Part shown: positions 53,595 through 62,247 of the stretch, one piece after another
How the letters are laid out: every line of letters starts with the position of its first letter
Numbering within the stretch: position 1 is the stretch's first letter
Origin: Mucilaginibacter xinganensis
Lineage (GTDB): Bacteria; Bacteroidota; Bacteroidia; Sphingobacteriales; Sphingobacteriaceae
NCBI RefSeq assembly: GCF_002257585.1
Contig: NZ_CP022743.1
Location: 2,046,001 to 2,110,000 of the forward strand
DNA length: 64,000 nucleotides
Direction of reading: 5' to 3'
The notes under the pieces: model-generated
What the model was told of the DNA's origin: nothing
Databases searched by the model: none
Seen by the model: only the letters and a program-made list of their open reading frames with translations
Translations under genes and position numbers: made by a program

Positions 53595-54458
53595 ATGAAC
53601 GAAGAACTAGATGTTAAGAAGGATCAACAGCCATTAAAAGCCGGAAAAAAAGTAAAAGAAGTATTTACCCCTATTACCCCCGGACTAAAAACCAAAGAGG
53701 GAATTGTTACCAACTGGCTGCCACGATATACGGGTAGGCCTTTGGCTGATTTTGGGCAGTATATTATTCTGACCAACTTTTCCAAATACATTCAGCTATT
53801 TTCGCAATGGAACGATAACGCCCAGATCTTAGGGCTGGACAAGCCTATGCAAAGCGTAACTGCTAATGGCATAACGATTATAAATTTTGGCATGGGAAGC
53901 TCTGTTGCAGCCACGATAATGGACTTGCTGACTGCGATAAAACCTAAAGCTGTTATTTTTTTAGGAAAATGTGGTGGTTTAAAAAAGAAAAATAACGTAG
54001 GGGATTTGATTTTACCTATAGCGGCTATAAGGGGCGAAGGGACTTCAAACGACTACTTACCCGCGGAGGTGCCGGCGTTACCCGCATTTGCCTTGCAGAA
54101 AGCAATTTCGACCACTATACGTGATTATGGCCGCGATTATTTTACCGGCACCTGTTATACCACCAACCGCCGCGTTTGGGAGCATGACAAGGAGTTTAAA
54201 AAATATTTAAAGAAATTGAGAGCAATGGCGGTTGATATGGAAACAGCTACTGTGTTTACAACGGGTTTTGCCAACAAAATCCCCACCGGCGCATTGTTGC
54301 TGGTGTCTGATCAGCCAATGATCCCTGAAGGGGTTAAAACCGCTGAAAGCGACTCGAGTGTGACAGAGCAATTTGTTGAAACACACCTGCATATAGGCAT
54401 TGAGTCGTTAAAGCAATTAATAAATAACGGTTTAACGGTTAAGCACTTGATCTTCTAA
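53595..54458 (+). CDS. amn: AMP nucleosidase
   Basis: Hydrolyses AMP to adenine and ribose 5-phosphate, tuning adenylate pools. The ATG at 53595 (MNEELDVKKDQ) is preferred over a TTG three codons earlier and gives 287 aa. The phosphorylase-superfamily core has NFGMGSSVAATIMDLL, FLGKCGGLKKKNNVGDLILP, and AMAVDMETATVFTTGF with the purine-contacting Glu, then LLVSDQPMIPEG. It is the short type found in Bacteroidetes, lacking the N-terminal regulatory domain of the 484-aa E. coli enzyme. Confidence 0.9.
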   Translation: MNEELDVKKDQQPLKAGKKVKEVFTPITPGLKTKEGIVTNWLPRYTGRPLADFGQYIILTNFSKYIQLFSQWNDNAQILGLDKPMQSVTANGITIINFGMGSSVAATIMDLLTAIKPKAVIFLGKCGGLKKKNNVGDLILPIAAIRGEGTSNDYLPAEVPALPAFALQKAISTTIRDYGRDYFTGTCYTTNRRVWEHDKEFKKYLKKLRAMAVDMETATVFTTGFANKIPTGALLLVSDQPMIPEGVKTAESDSSVTEQFVETHLHIGIESLKQLINNGLTVKHLIF

Positions 54459-54540
54459 GTGGATCAGATGAGCGGCTGACGATATAAAAATAAGTGACCG
54501 GGATTTCTGAAATTGAACAAAATATATCATTTAAGAAAGC

Positions 54541-54548
54541 TAATTTTG
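54541..54548 (+). promoter_or_regulatory. Putative -7 promoter box for the cystathionine beta-synthase gene
   Basis: TAATTTTG matches TAnnTTTG and lies 43 bases before the ATG. A TTG lies upstream but the spacing (25) is too long for a good -33 box. Confidence 0.45.
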
Positions 54549-54591
54549 AGCCTGAACCAGTTTGTATAGTAAACTAGTAGACTTTTAAATT

Positions 54592-55950
54592 ATGTGGTAC
54601 AATAATATATTAGAGACCGTTGGCAACACGCCAATGGTTAGATTGAATAAAGTAACCAAAGACATCCCGGGAACTATTCTGGCTAAAATTGAAACTACCA
54701 ATCCCGGTAATTCAATTAAAGACAGGATGGCGCTCAAGATGATTGAAGACGCTGAAAAAAGCGGTAAACTTAAACCGGGCGGAACTATCATTGAAGGAAC
54801 ATCCGGTAATACGGGGATGGGGCTTGCAATAGCTGCCGTTATAAAAGGGTACAAATGCATTTTCACAAGTACGGATAAACAGTCAAAAGAAAAATTTGAT
54901 GCCTTGCGTGCTTTTGGTGCAGAAGTAATCGTTTGCCCTACCAATGTTGACCCGGAAGATTCCCGCTCTTATTACTCCGTTTCATCACGCCTGGAGCGCG
55001 AGGTGCCAAATTCATGGAAGCCAAATCAATATGATAATTTATCAAATTCGCAGGCGCATTATGAGTCAACGGGGCCGGAAATCTGGGAGCAAACTGAAGG
55101 AAAGATCACCCATCTGGTGGCTGGAGTGGGCACTGGGGGGACCATCTCGGGTATTGCAAGGTATTTAAAGGAGAAAAACCCGGCTATCCAGGTATTGGGG
55201 ATTGATACTTATGGTTCCGTATTTAAAAAATACAAGGAAACGGGCATTATGGATAAGAATGAAATCTACCCGTATATTACAGAAGGTATCGGTGAAGACT
55301 TTTTACCAAAAAACGTGGATTTTAACCTGATTGATCATTTTGAAAAAGTAACAGATAAGGATGCCGCTTTAATGACCCGTGAAATTGCACGTAAGGAGGG
55401 TATATTTGCAGGCAACTCTACAGGATCGGCCATAGCAGGTGTCCTGCAAATGAAAGACCGCTTTAAAGAAAGTGATGTTGTGGTGGTTATATTCCCTGAT
55501 CACGGAACCCGGTACCTTGGTAAAATGTATAATGAGGACTGGCTGCGCGACCGCGGATTTCTAAAAGACGGTAAATTAACAGCACGGGATATTATCCAAA
55601 AAAAGGATAACCAGCAAATAGTTACCATTGATTGCGAAAAATCTGTACTGGAAGCTATCAATACTATAAAATCACTTAATATTTCGCAAATTCCTGTCAC
55701 TCAAAAAGGTATGGTGATTGGTAAAATTACGGAGAGTGATATTTTAAATTCGCTGATTGAAAACCCTTCCATTAAGTCTCAGCCTATAAAAAACATCACT
55801 ACAAGTCCTTTCCCGTTTGTCGATCTGAATACTTCGATAGACAAGATCTCGGCCATGATCAATAAAGATAATATTGCTGTATTGGTCGAAGATAACGGGC
55901 AGATAGAGATCATTACCCAATACGATATTATCAATGCTATATCTGGCTAG
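54592..55950 (+). CDS. Cystathionine beta-synthase-like PLP enzyme with CBS pair
   Basis: A 452-aa fold type II PLP enzyme. The catalytic core (1-320) has GNTPMVRL, NPGNSIKDRMA with the PLP Lys43, EGTSGNTGMGLA and VGTGGTISGIARYL. Two CBS modules follow (about 335-452), which bind adenosyl ligands in homologues. It makes cystathionine from serine and homocysteine, or acts as a cysteine synthase; the C-terminal CBS pair favours the former. A strong hairpin follows. Confidence 0.92.
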   Translation: MWYNNILETVGNTPMVRLNKVTKDIPGTILAKIETTNPGNSIKDRMALKMIEDAEKSGKLKPGGTIIEGTSGNTGMGLAIAAVIKGYKCIFTSTDKQSKEKFDALRAFGAEVIVCPTNVDPEDSRSYYSVSSRLEREVPNSWKPNQYDNLSNSQAHYESTGPEIWEQTEGKITHLVAGVGTGGTISGIARYLKEKNPAIQVLGIDTYGSVFKKYKETGIMDKNEIYPYITEGIGEDFLPKNVDFNLIDHFEKVTDKDAALMTREIARKEGIFAGNSTGSAIAGVLQMKDRFKESDVVVVIFPDHGTRYLGKMYNEDWLRDRGFLKDGKLTARDIIQKKDNQQIVTIDCEKSVLEAINTIKSLNISQIPVTQKGMVIGKITESDILNSLIENPSIKSQPIKNITTSPFPFVDLNTSIDKISAMINKDNIAVLVEDNGQIEIITQYDIINAISG

Positions 55951-56266
55951 TCTGTAATAATACAGGCCACAGAAAAAGATGTTTTGCCAAAGCAAAACAT
56001 CTTTTTACATTTAAATCAATCTTTATATCACCCCCGCAATCCATAAATAAAATCGCCTTACAATTTCAATAGATAACTTATCAGTTATGCAATAATTATC
56101 CTGATGTCATTTTTGCGATTGTTTGTTGAAAACGTATTTCAGAAAAATAGCTTTTAGTATTTTAGTGTTTTAATTTAACATTTTATTAATGTTTTATTAA
56201 TAATGGCGCTTTCCACAGAAGAACCTTATCACTACTTGCCGGTCAGGATAGCCCGTGTATGCATAT
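55951..56266. other. Gap between the cystathionine beta-synthase and LTA-synthase-family genes
   Basis: About 300 bases. It holds the terminator at 55973 and an AT-rich stretch with repeated attttattaat phrases (near 56180-56201). A 24-codon ORF (56203-56277) was considered and not called. Confidence 0.45.
55973..56006 (+). terminator. Terminator after the cystathionine beta-synthase gene
   Basis: Perfect 14-bp stem aaaaagatgttttg / caaaacatcttttt with a 6-base loop. Confidence 0.88.
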
Positions 56267-58207
56267 ATGATATTTAAGATGGTAACCTTTCGACTTGATG
56301 AATATAAGACGCTTTTTTTCAGGATATTTTTAGGATACCTGTTTTATTTTATCAGCAGGGTTTTGTTTTTCTCGTTCAATACCAATCTCTTTGCTGTAGA
56401 TAGCTTTGCTAAATTAGCAAGGCTCTATTATTACGGCATAGCCTTCGATACCACCGCTTTGTTGTACATTAATAGCTTGTTTATTATACTAAGCATTCTG
56501 CCACTAACCGTCAATACGAGGCCCGGGTATCAAAAGGGGTTGGCAATACTATATTTTGTTACCAATTTCCTGGCTTTAGCAACCAACTTTGTTGATATCA
56601 TTTATTATCGTTTTAGCCAGGTCCGGTCAACCAAAGCGACACTTGATTTACTTTCTGACGAGACTAACAAAAAAGCGCTATTTGAACATTTTACCTGGAC
56701 ATACTGGTATGTAATTTTTCTGTTTATACTGTGCTGTCTCGCCTGGGGATGGTTGTATTATCGTGTAAAAGTTAAACACGTTCCGGTAAAAAGTTTAAGA
56801 GTTTACTATTCATCTTCTATAGTTGCCGTACTGGTTATACTTGCTTTGATGATTGGAGGTGTACGAGGCGACTTTAGGCACAGTACGAGGCCAATTAATA
56901 TGGTTGACGCTTACAAACATGTAACGATCCCAAACCAGGGCGATATTATCCTCAATACCCCGTTCGCAATTTTCAGAACGCTTAAAAGCAATAATTTTAA
57001 AGCAGAACACTGGACAACAGAAAATTATATCAATACAAATATTAAGCCTTTAAAACAGTATAACGGTACTCCTGGAGGCCGCCCTAATATTGTTATAATC
57101 ATATTGGAGAGCATGGCAAGGGAGTATTGGGGCAGCATGAACAGAAATACAGTTATCCCCAATTTTAAGTCGTACACGCCTTTCCTGGATTCTTTGTCTG
57201 ATAGTAGTTTAATATTTACAAATGCTTATGCAAACGGGCGTCAATCAATCCATGCTATGTCCTCTGTTTTGGCGGGCATTCCATCTTTCCAGGCTGCGTT
57301 CACATCGTCGCCCTATGCCAAGCAAAAAATTCAGTCTATCGTGTCTATTTGCGATAGCATGGGGTATCAAACCTCATTTTTTCATGGAGCTGCCAATGGT
57401 TCTATGGGTTTCCAGGGATTTGCAAGCATTTTAGGTTTTAAAAATTACTATGGCAGAACAGAATATAACAACGAATCGGATTTTGACGGGATGTGGGGGA
57501 TTTGGGACGAGCCATTTTTGAAGTTTATGGGTAAAACGTTAGGAGCCCAAAGACAGCCATTTATGGCAACTATGTTTACCCTGTCCTCTCACGATCCTTT
57601 TCAAATTCCTGATAAGTATAAATCCCGGTTTAAAGGGGGGCCGCTCGCTATTGACAAGTGTGTGCAATACGCAGATAACGCTTTGAGGTGTTTTTTTAAC
57701 TATGCGAAAACCCAGCCGTGGTTCAGCAATACGATTTTTGTCATCACGGCCGACCATACCAGCCAAACATATTATCCCGAATACAGTAAGGCTATCAATC
57801 GTTTTGCTGATCCTATCTTGTTTTACAGTGCCAATAAAGCTTACGGGTTAAGAGGGGTAAGAACAGATCTCGCTTCTCAACTGGACATATATCCATCGCT
57901 GGTTGACCTGGCGGGCTATCATAAACCTTTCAGATCATGGGGCAGGAGCCTGATTTCTAATTTGCCAGATGAAACGCCAAGGGTAATTAATTCTCCCGGT
58001 AACTTGTACCAGTTTATGCAGGGAAATTATATTTATTTATTTGATAGGAAAAGGATTACCGGGATATTTAATATTGCTGATAAAGCCCTTGAAAAAAACC
58101 TGGTGGAAGATGGATTTAACCCTGAAATGAATAAAGGTATGATGGATTGTAAGGCACTTATACAGGACTATATGAACAGGATTGTAAACAATAAGTTGAA
58201 CCCTTAG
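56267..58207 (+). CDS. LTA synthase family sulfatase-fold membrane enzyme
   Basis: A ~646-aa inner-membrane protein with about five N-terminal transmembrane helices (to residue ~225) and a periplasmic alkaline-phosphatase-superfamily domain. The metal site is shown by NIVIIILESMAREYWG and later ITADHTSQTYYPEYS. The nucleophile position falls in ANGRQSIHAMSSVLAG, where Ser replaces the Thr of Gram-positive LtaS. In Bacteroidetes these proteins probably transfer phosphoglycerol or phosphoethanolamine to envelope glycans or lipids; the substrate here is unknown. The start is uncertain: GTG at 56255, ATG at 56267 or ATG at 56279. Confidence 0.87.
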   Translation: MIFKMVTFRLDEYKTLFFRIFLGYLFYFISRVLFFSFNTNLFAVDSFAKLARLYYYGIAFDTTALLYINSLFIILSILPLTVNTRPGYQKGLAILYFVTNFLALATNFVDIIYYRFSQVRSTKATLDLLSDETNKKALFEHFTWTYWYVIFLFILCCLAWGWLYYRVKVKHVPVKSLRVYYSSSIVAVLVILALMIGGVRGDFRHSTRPINMVDAYKHVTIPNQGDIILNTPFAIFRTLKSNNFKAEHWTTENYINTNIKPLKQYNGTPGGRPNIVIIILESMAREYWGSMNRNTVIPNFKSYTPFLDSLSDSSLIFTNAYANGRQSIHAMSSVLAGIPSFQAAFTSSPYAKQKIQSIVSICDSMGYQTSFFHGAANGSMGFQGFASILGFKNYYGRTEYNNESDFDGMWGIWDEPFLKFMGKTLGAQRQPFMATMFTLSSHDPFQIPDKYKSRFKGGPLAIDKCVQYADNALRCFFNYAKTQPWFSNTIFVITADHTSQTYYPEYSKAINRFADPILFYSANKAYGLRGVRTDLASQLDIYPSLVDLAGYHKPFRSWGRSLISNLPDETPRVINSPGNLYQFMQGNYIYLFDRKRITGIFNIADKALEKNLVEDGFNPEMNKGMMDCKALIQDYMNRIVNNKLNP

Positions 58208-58229
58208 ATATTTTAACCGAATGATAGGA

Positions 58230-59789
58230 TCACTCCATCCTTTTTTTTGCTAATTCCTTTTTATACCTGTCGTTTAAGCCTGGTCCTGGATGAATAATAA
58301 GGAAGATTCCTGTTCCCTTTTCCACAGCCAGCGGGTTTTTAACCTCGCCAAATTTTTGATAGGCTTCCACGGAAGATTTAAACGATTCGATATTTTTCCC
58401 ACCGCGGTCATCAACATAAATAATATACTGTCCATTCAGGTTATCAGGTGCCCACAAGGTAAAGCTACTGTTGAGCGAAATTACTTCGGGTAAATTATAC
58501 TGTTTGCCAAAATGATGTATTGCCCCGGCTTCTCCGTAGTTATCGGCAAAAATTTGAGTGTGTTTTTGCTGCTCTGGCGTTAAGGTATTCCAAACTTTAG
58601 CTACGCCGGCCGTCATCTCATCCCAGCCAAACATATCGGCATAATCTTGCGTGGTAGCGTGTTGTTTATGGTCTTCCCAGGTTGTGGCAAAACTTAAAAA
58701 ATGGAGGCTTTTGTGAGCGAAGTTAAATACGGACAGCGTTTGGTTTAAGGATAAAACAGGCAACACCAAAGGGAATAGCAAAAGGTTTGGAACGGTGAAA
58801 ACTGCAATTACCAAACCGCGCAAAGCATAACCGCTGGTTTTTAACCAACGCTCAAAACCAAAACCACCGGCCGCAAACAGTATAGGGTAGGCGCCGAATA
58901 AGTAGTAGTTTTTACCATTCATTATTAATAAAAAGGCAAATATTAAAACAAATGCCACTGCAAGGAATTGGAATTTATGGAGCCTGAATGAAAACAGCAG
59001 GAATACAAAGCCGGTTAGCCACACAAACAGCGCAACCCCGTTTACCAATAGCTGCTGCGTAATAAAGTCAGATGGTTTAATGAAATCGAGTTGTTCCTCC
59101 CGCAAAGTTTTCATGTGGGTGATCACGGGTAAGTGATGCTGAAACTGCCAGATTAAATTAGGTGAAAAAATAAATAATGCTAAAATTGCAGCGCCAATAA
59201 TATGCCTGTTTAGCAATAGCTTACGGTTTTTGCTGAATACCAGGCCGATAATTAAGGCAAACGTAAAAAAGGCCATGGTGTATTTAGTTAACAAACCTAA
59301 ACCTACCACAGCACCAAGAAAATACAAATATTTAACAGATGATGTGTTGCAGTACTTTGTAAGTAGCCAAACCGTCATTACCCACCATAGCTGGTCAAAA
59401 ACTACCGGTTGAAAAAGGTATCCGCTGGCGGCGAATGCCGGCGAAAAGATCATGGCGAGGCATGCGAGCGCTATGGCAAATTTGCGGCCGCCCAGTTCAA
59501 CCGTTATTAAACCTGTAAACCAAATGATAAACCCGCTGCCGATAGTAGGGAAAATGCGGGCAGCAAAAACCGAGTCGCCAAATAATAAAGAACTTGCTTT
59601 GGCCACTAAAGCTATAAATGGTGGAACTTCTTTGTATCCCCAGTCCAAATGATCTGCCAATACAAGGTGCAGGAGTTCGTCGCGGTGAAAACCGAAGTGC
59701 GATATCGCCAGTAAATTTAATCCAACTTTAACAGCAACAAAGATCAGTATAAAAGTAGCATATGTTGATCTCCGGTTTTGGTAGGGCAT
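58230..59789 (-). CDS. ArnT/PMT-like glycosyltransferase family 39 membrane protein
   Basis: A 519-aa polytopic protein with about eleven hydrophobic helices in the N-terminal two thirds and a ~150-aa C-terminal domain. The first loop contains the conserved acidic motif FHRDELLHLVLADHLDWGYKEVPP, as in dolichyl-phosphate-mannose and undecaprenyl-phosphate-sugar transferases (PMT_2 family). It probably moves a sugar from a polyprenyl donor to a lipid or protein on the periplasmic side; donor and acceptor cannot be told. ATG at 59787-59789. Convergent with the LTA-synthase-like gene, which also acts on the envelope. Confidence 0.85.
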   Translation of the reverse strand: MPYQNRRSTYATFILIFVAVKVGLNLLAISHFGFHRDELLHLVLADHLDWGYKEVPPFIALVAKASSLLFGDSVFAARIFPTIGSGFIIWFTGLITVELGGRKFAIALACLAMIFSPAFAASGYLFQPVVFDQLWWVMTVWLLTKYCNTSSVKYLYFLGAVVGLGLLTKYTMAFFTFALIIGLVFSKNRKLLLNRHIIGAAILALFIFSPNLIWQFQHHLPVITHMKTLREEQLDFIKPSDFITQQLLVNGVALFVWLTGFVFLLFSFRLHKFQFLAVAFVLIFAFLLIMNGKNYYLFGAYPILFAAGGFGFERWLKTSGYALRGLVIAVFTVPNLLLFPLVLPVLSLNQTLSVFNFAHKSLHFLSFATTWEDHKQHATTQDYADMFGWDEMTAGVAKVWNTLTPEQQKHTQIFADNYGEAGAIHHFGKQYNLPEVISLNSSFTLWAPDNLNGQYIIYVDDRGGKNIESFKSSVEAYQKFGEVKNPLAVEKGTGIFLIIHPGPGLNDRYKKELAKKRME

Positions 59790-59825
59790 AATTTATACTG
59801 GTTTGGATAAAGATAGAAATTTATA

Positions 59826-59909
59826 GTAAAAGGTGAAAGGTAAAGGGTGAATGGTAAAAATAAAAGGCAAGAGGAGGGTACCTTTTGCCTTTAATCTTTC
59901 GCCTTTTAC
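59826..59909. repeat. Nested inverted-repeat element after murA
   Basis: Outer arms gtaaaaggtgaaag (59826-59839) and ctttcgccttttac (59896-59909) pair at 13 of 14. Inner arms aaaggcaagagg (59863-59874) and ccttttgccttt (59881-59892) pair at 11 of 12. It fills the gap between murA and the glycosyltransferase gene and probably ends murA transcription. Confidence 0.6.
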
Positions 59910-59915
59910 TTTATA

Positions 59916-61223
59916 TCAGATTCTCTTAATATTAGCCCCCAGGGCGATAAGGCGCTTATCAATATGCTGATAGCCGCGCTCAATTTGCTCGATATTGTAA
60001 ATAGTTGATTTGCCTTGTGCCGATAAGGCGGCTATCAGCAGAGACACACCTGCGCGAATATCAGGCGAAGTCATGGAGATGCCGCGCAGTTGTACCTGTT
60101 TGTCAAGGCCAATTACTGTTGCGCGGTGCGGGTCGCATAAAATGATCTGTGCGCCCATGTCCAGTAATTTATCTACAAAGAAAAGGCGACTTTCAAACAT
60201 TTTTTGGTGGATCAGCACGGATCCCTTAGCCTGAATCGCTACAACCAGGCAAATACTTAGCAAATCCGGAGTGAAGCCTGGCCATGGTGAATCGGCGATG
60301 GTCATTATAGAGCCATCGATAAACGTCTCTATTTCATAATGTTTTTGTGCCGGAATATAAATATCATCACCTCTAAGTTCAAGCTTGATACCCAAACGCC
60401 TGAAAACATCAGGAATCATCCCCAACTCCTGGTAATGTACATTTTTAATCGTTATTTCCGACTCTGTCATAGCCGCCAGCCCGATAAAGGAACCTATTTC
60501 TATCATGTCGGGCAACAAGCGGTGTTCTGTGCCGCCAAGTTCCGTTACGCCTTCAATGGTCAACAGGTTAGATCCTATTCCGCTTATTTTGGCACCCATA
60601 CGTGAAAGCATTTTGCATAATTGCTGCAAATATGGTTCGCACGCTGCGTTGTATATAGTGGTGGTGCCTTTTGCCAAAACGGCTGCCATAACAATATTAG
60701 CGGTCCCGGTTACCGACGCTTCGTCTAACAAGATATAAGTACCTTTCAGGTTGGATGCGTCTACGTTGAAGAAACCGTTGGAGGGATCGTAGTCAAAACG
60801 GGCCCCCAGTTTTTCAAAGCCCAAGAAATGCGTGTCCAGGCGCCGGCGGCCAATTTTATCGCCTCCGGGTTTAGGTATTGATGCTTTTCCAAACCTCGCC
60901 AAAAGTGGCCCCACGATCATGATAGAGCCACGAAGGCTGCCCCCTTTTTCTTTAAAGGCATCAGACAGGAAGAAATCCTGGTCAATATTTTTAGCCTCGA
61001 AGCTATAGGTGTCAGGAGCCAACTTTTCAACTTGCACCCCCATATCGCCAAGCAATTCTATCAGCTTGTTAACATCTTTAATATCGGGAATATTGCTGAC
61101 GGTTATTTTTTCGCTGGTTAGAAGTACAGCCGAAAGGATTTGCAGAGCCTCATTCTTTGCACCCTGTGGTGTTATTTCGCCCTTTAATGGTGTGCCGCCA
61201 ATTATTTCAAATGCGTTAGTCAT
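59916..61223 (-). CDS. murA: UDP-N-acetylglucosamine 1-carboxyvinyltransferase
   Basis: First committed step of peptidoglycan synthesis: adds enolpyruvate from PEP to UDP-GlcNAc. The 435-aa protein has QGAKNEALQIL with the catalytic Lys23, GGSLRGSIMIVGPLLARFGKA, and the loop PKPGGDKIGRRRLDTH. The residue that is Cys115 in E. coli MurA is Asp122 here (codon at 60858-60860). Enzymes with Asp at this position stay active and resist fosfomycin, as in Mycobacterium tuberculosis. ATG at 61221-61223. Confidence 0.96.
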   Translation of the reverse strand: MTNAFEIIGGTPLKGEITPQGAKNEALQILSAVLLTSEKITVSNIPDIKDVNKLIELLGDMGVQVEKLAPDTYSFEAKNIDQDFFLSDAFKEKGGSLRGSIMIVGPLLARFGKASIPKPGGDKIGRRRLDTHFLGFEKLGARFDYDPSNGFFNVDASNLKGTYILLDEASVTGTANIVMAAVLAKGTTTIYNAACEPYLQQLCKMLSRMGAKISGIGSNLLTIEGVTELGGTEHRLLPDMIEIGSFIGLAAMTESEITIKNVHYQELGMIPDVFRRLGIKLELRGDDIYIPAQKHYEIETFIDGSIMTIADSPWPGFTPDLLSICLVVAIQAKGSVLIHQKMFESRLFFVDKLLDMGAQIILCDPHRATVIGLDKQVQLRGISMTSPDIRAGVSLLIAALSAQGKSTIYNIEQIERGYQHIDKRLIALGANIKRI

Positions 61224-61335
61224 GGTATATAATAGTTGATAGTCAGTAGTTCATGCTTAGCTGCACAAAGTAGCTGGTCATGAATACAAAATTACTTCTA
61301 TTATTCACGAACCGAAACCATGAACCACGAACTAA

Positions 61336-62043
61336 TTAATATTTTTTAGGGCCGTTATTACGGTTGCGGTTTTGATTGTTGCTGTTGCGCGGATTATTAT
61401 TCTGATTATTGGTACGCCCGCGGTTGTTCTGGTTATTGGTACGCCCGCGATTGGTATTGGTGCTGCTGCTGTTCTGCGGGTTTGCCCTGTATTCAACCCT
61501 GTTAAGGTTAATGTTTTCTTCCAACTTAAGCTGCCCGCCGGATAAATTATAAAGATCGTTCAAAATACTTTCGTCAGTAACTGAATCTTTGTTCCATTGC
61601 ACATACGCCATTTTCATGAAATTGGCAACCGCCTGTACCATATGGCGCTTGCGATCCGGGTCCTCAATACTTTTTGCTTTTTCAATCATAAGCTCAATGG
61701 TTTTACCGTAGTGCTTATATTTTATACGTTGATGCGGGTATTTAAGCGGCTCGGGCTTCAAGTGAATAGCCTCAGGCGATGGTTTCGGATAAGGCGAATC
61801 TACATCAATCTGAAAATCGGAGATGATGTGCAGGTGATCCCACAGTTTATGTTTAAAATCAGCAACATCACGCAGGTGTGGGTTTAAAAACCCCATCAGG
61901 TCAATAACCACCTGCGCGTAGCGGTTGCGTTCTTCTTTAGTCGGCAGTGCAACAATGTATTTTACCATGTTTTGCACGTTACGGCCGTATTCAGACAGGA
62001 TCAGTTTGTTCCTGGTTGAGTTATAATCAAATTGTTGGGGCAT
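61336..62043 (-). CDS. DUF4290 protein with Asn/Arg-rich tail
   Basis: A 235-aa protein whose first ~180 residues match the Bacteroidetes-specific DUF4290 family (QQFDYNSTRNKLILSEYGRN, then PHLRDVADFKHKLWDHLHI). The function of the family is unknown. The C-terminal ~50 residues are low complexity with repeated NNQNNRGRT units and a basic end (GPKKY), encoded by a 27-bp near-direct repeat at 61401-61454. The tail could bind nucleic acid, which is inference. It lies between murA and the M20 peptidase gene, all on the minus strand. Confidence 0.88.
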   Translation of the reverse strand: MPQQFDYNSTRNKLILSEYGRNVQNMVKYIVALPTKEERNRYAQVVIDLMGFLNPHLRDVADFKHKLWDHLHIISDFQIDVDSPYPKPSPEAIHLKPEPLKYPHQRIKYKHYGKTIELMIEKAKSIEDPDRKRHMVQAVANFMKMAYVQWNKDSVTDESILNDLYNLSGGQLKLEENINLNRVEYRANPQNSSSTNTNRGRTNNQNNRGRTNNQNNNPRNSNNQNRNRNNGPKKY

Positions 62044-62247
62044 AGTTTATTAAGCCAAGTAATTAATGTTATGAAGATCTTAAAATTAGCGCAGACATTT
62101 TTCCCTGATTTGAGTGGGAATTAGTGGCTAAAGTTGAATTTTTATAATGTAGAAACACAAATATAATGCAATTGTTCGGAAATGCAAATTTGTTATGAAT
62201 TGAAAAAAGGTTTAAAGGGTTGTAAATAAATATTACAACCCTTTAAA

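Noticed and set aside
56203..56277. 24-codon ORF (MALSTEEPYHYLPVRIARVC start) just before the LTA-synthase-family gene
   Set aside because: Reads like protein and overlaps the next start, but it is very short, matches nothing I recognise and has no clear promoter; it could be an upstream leader ORF or chance.
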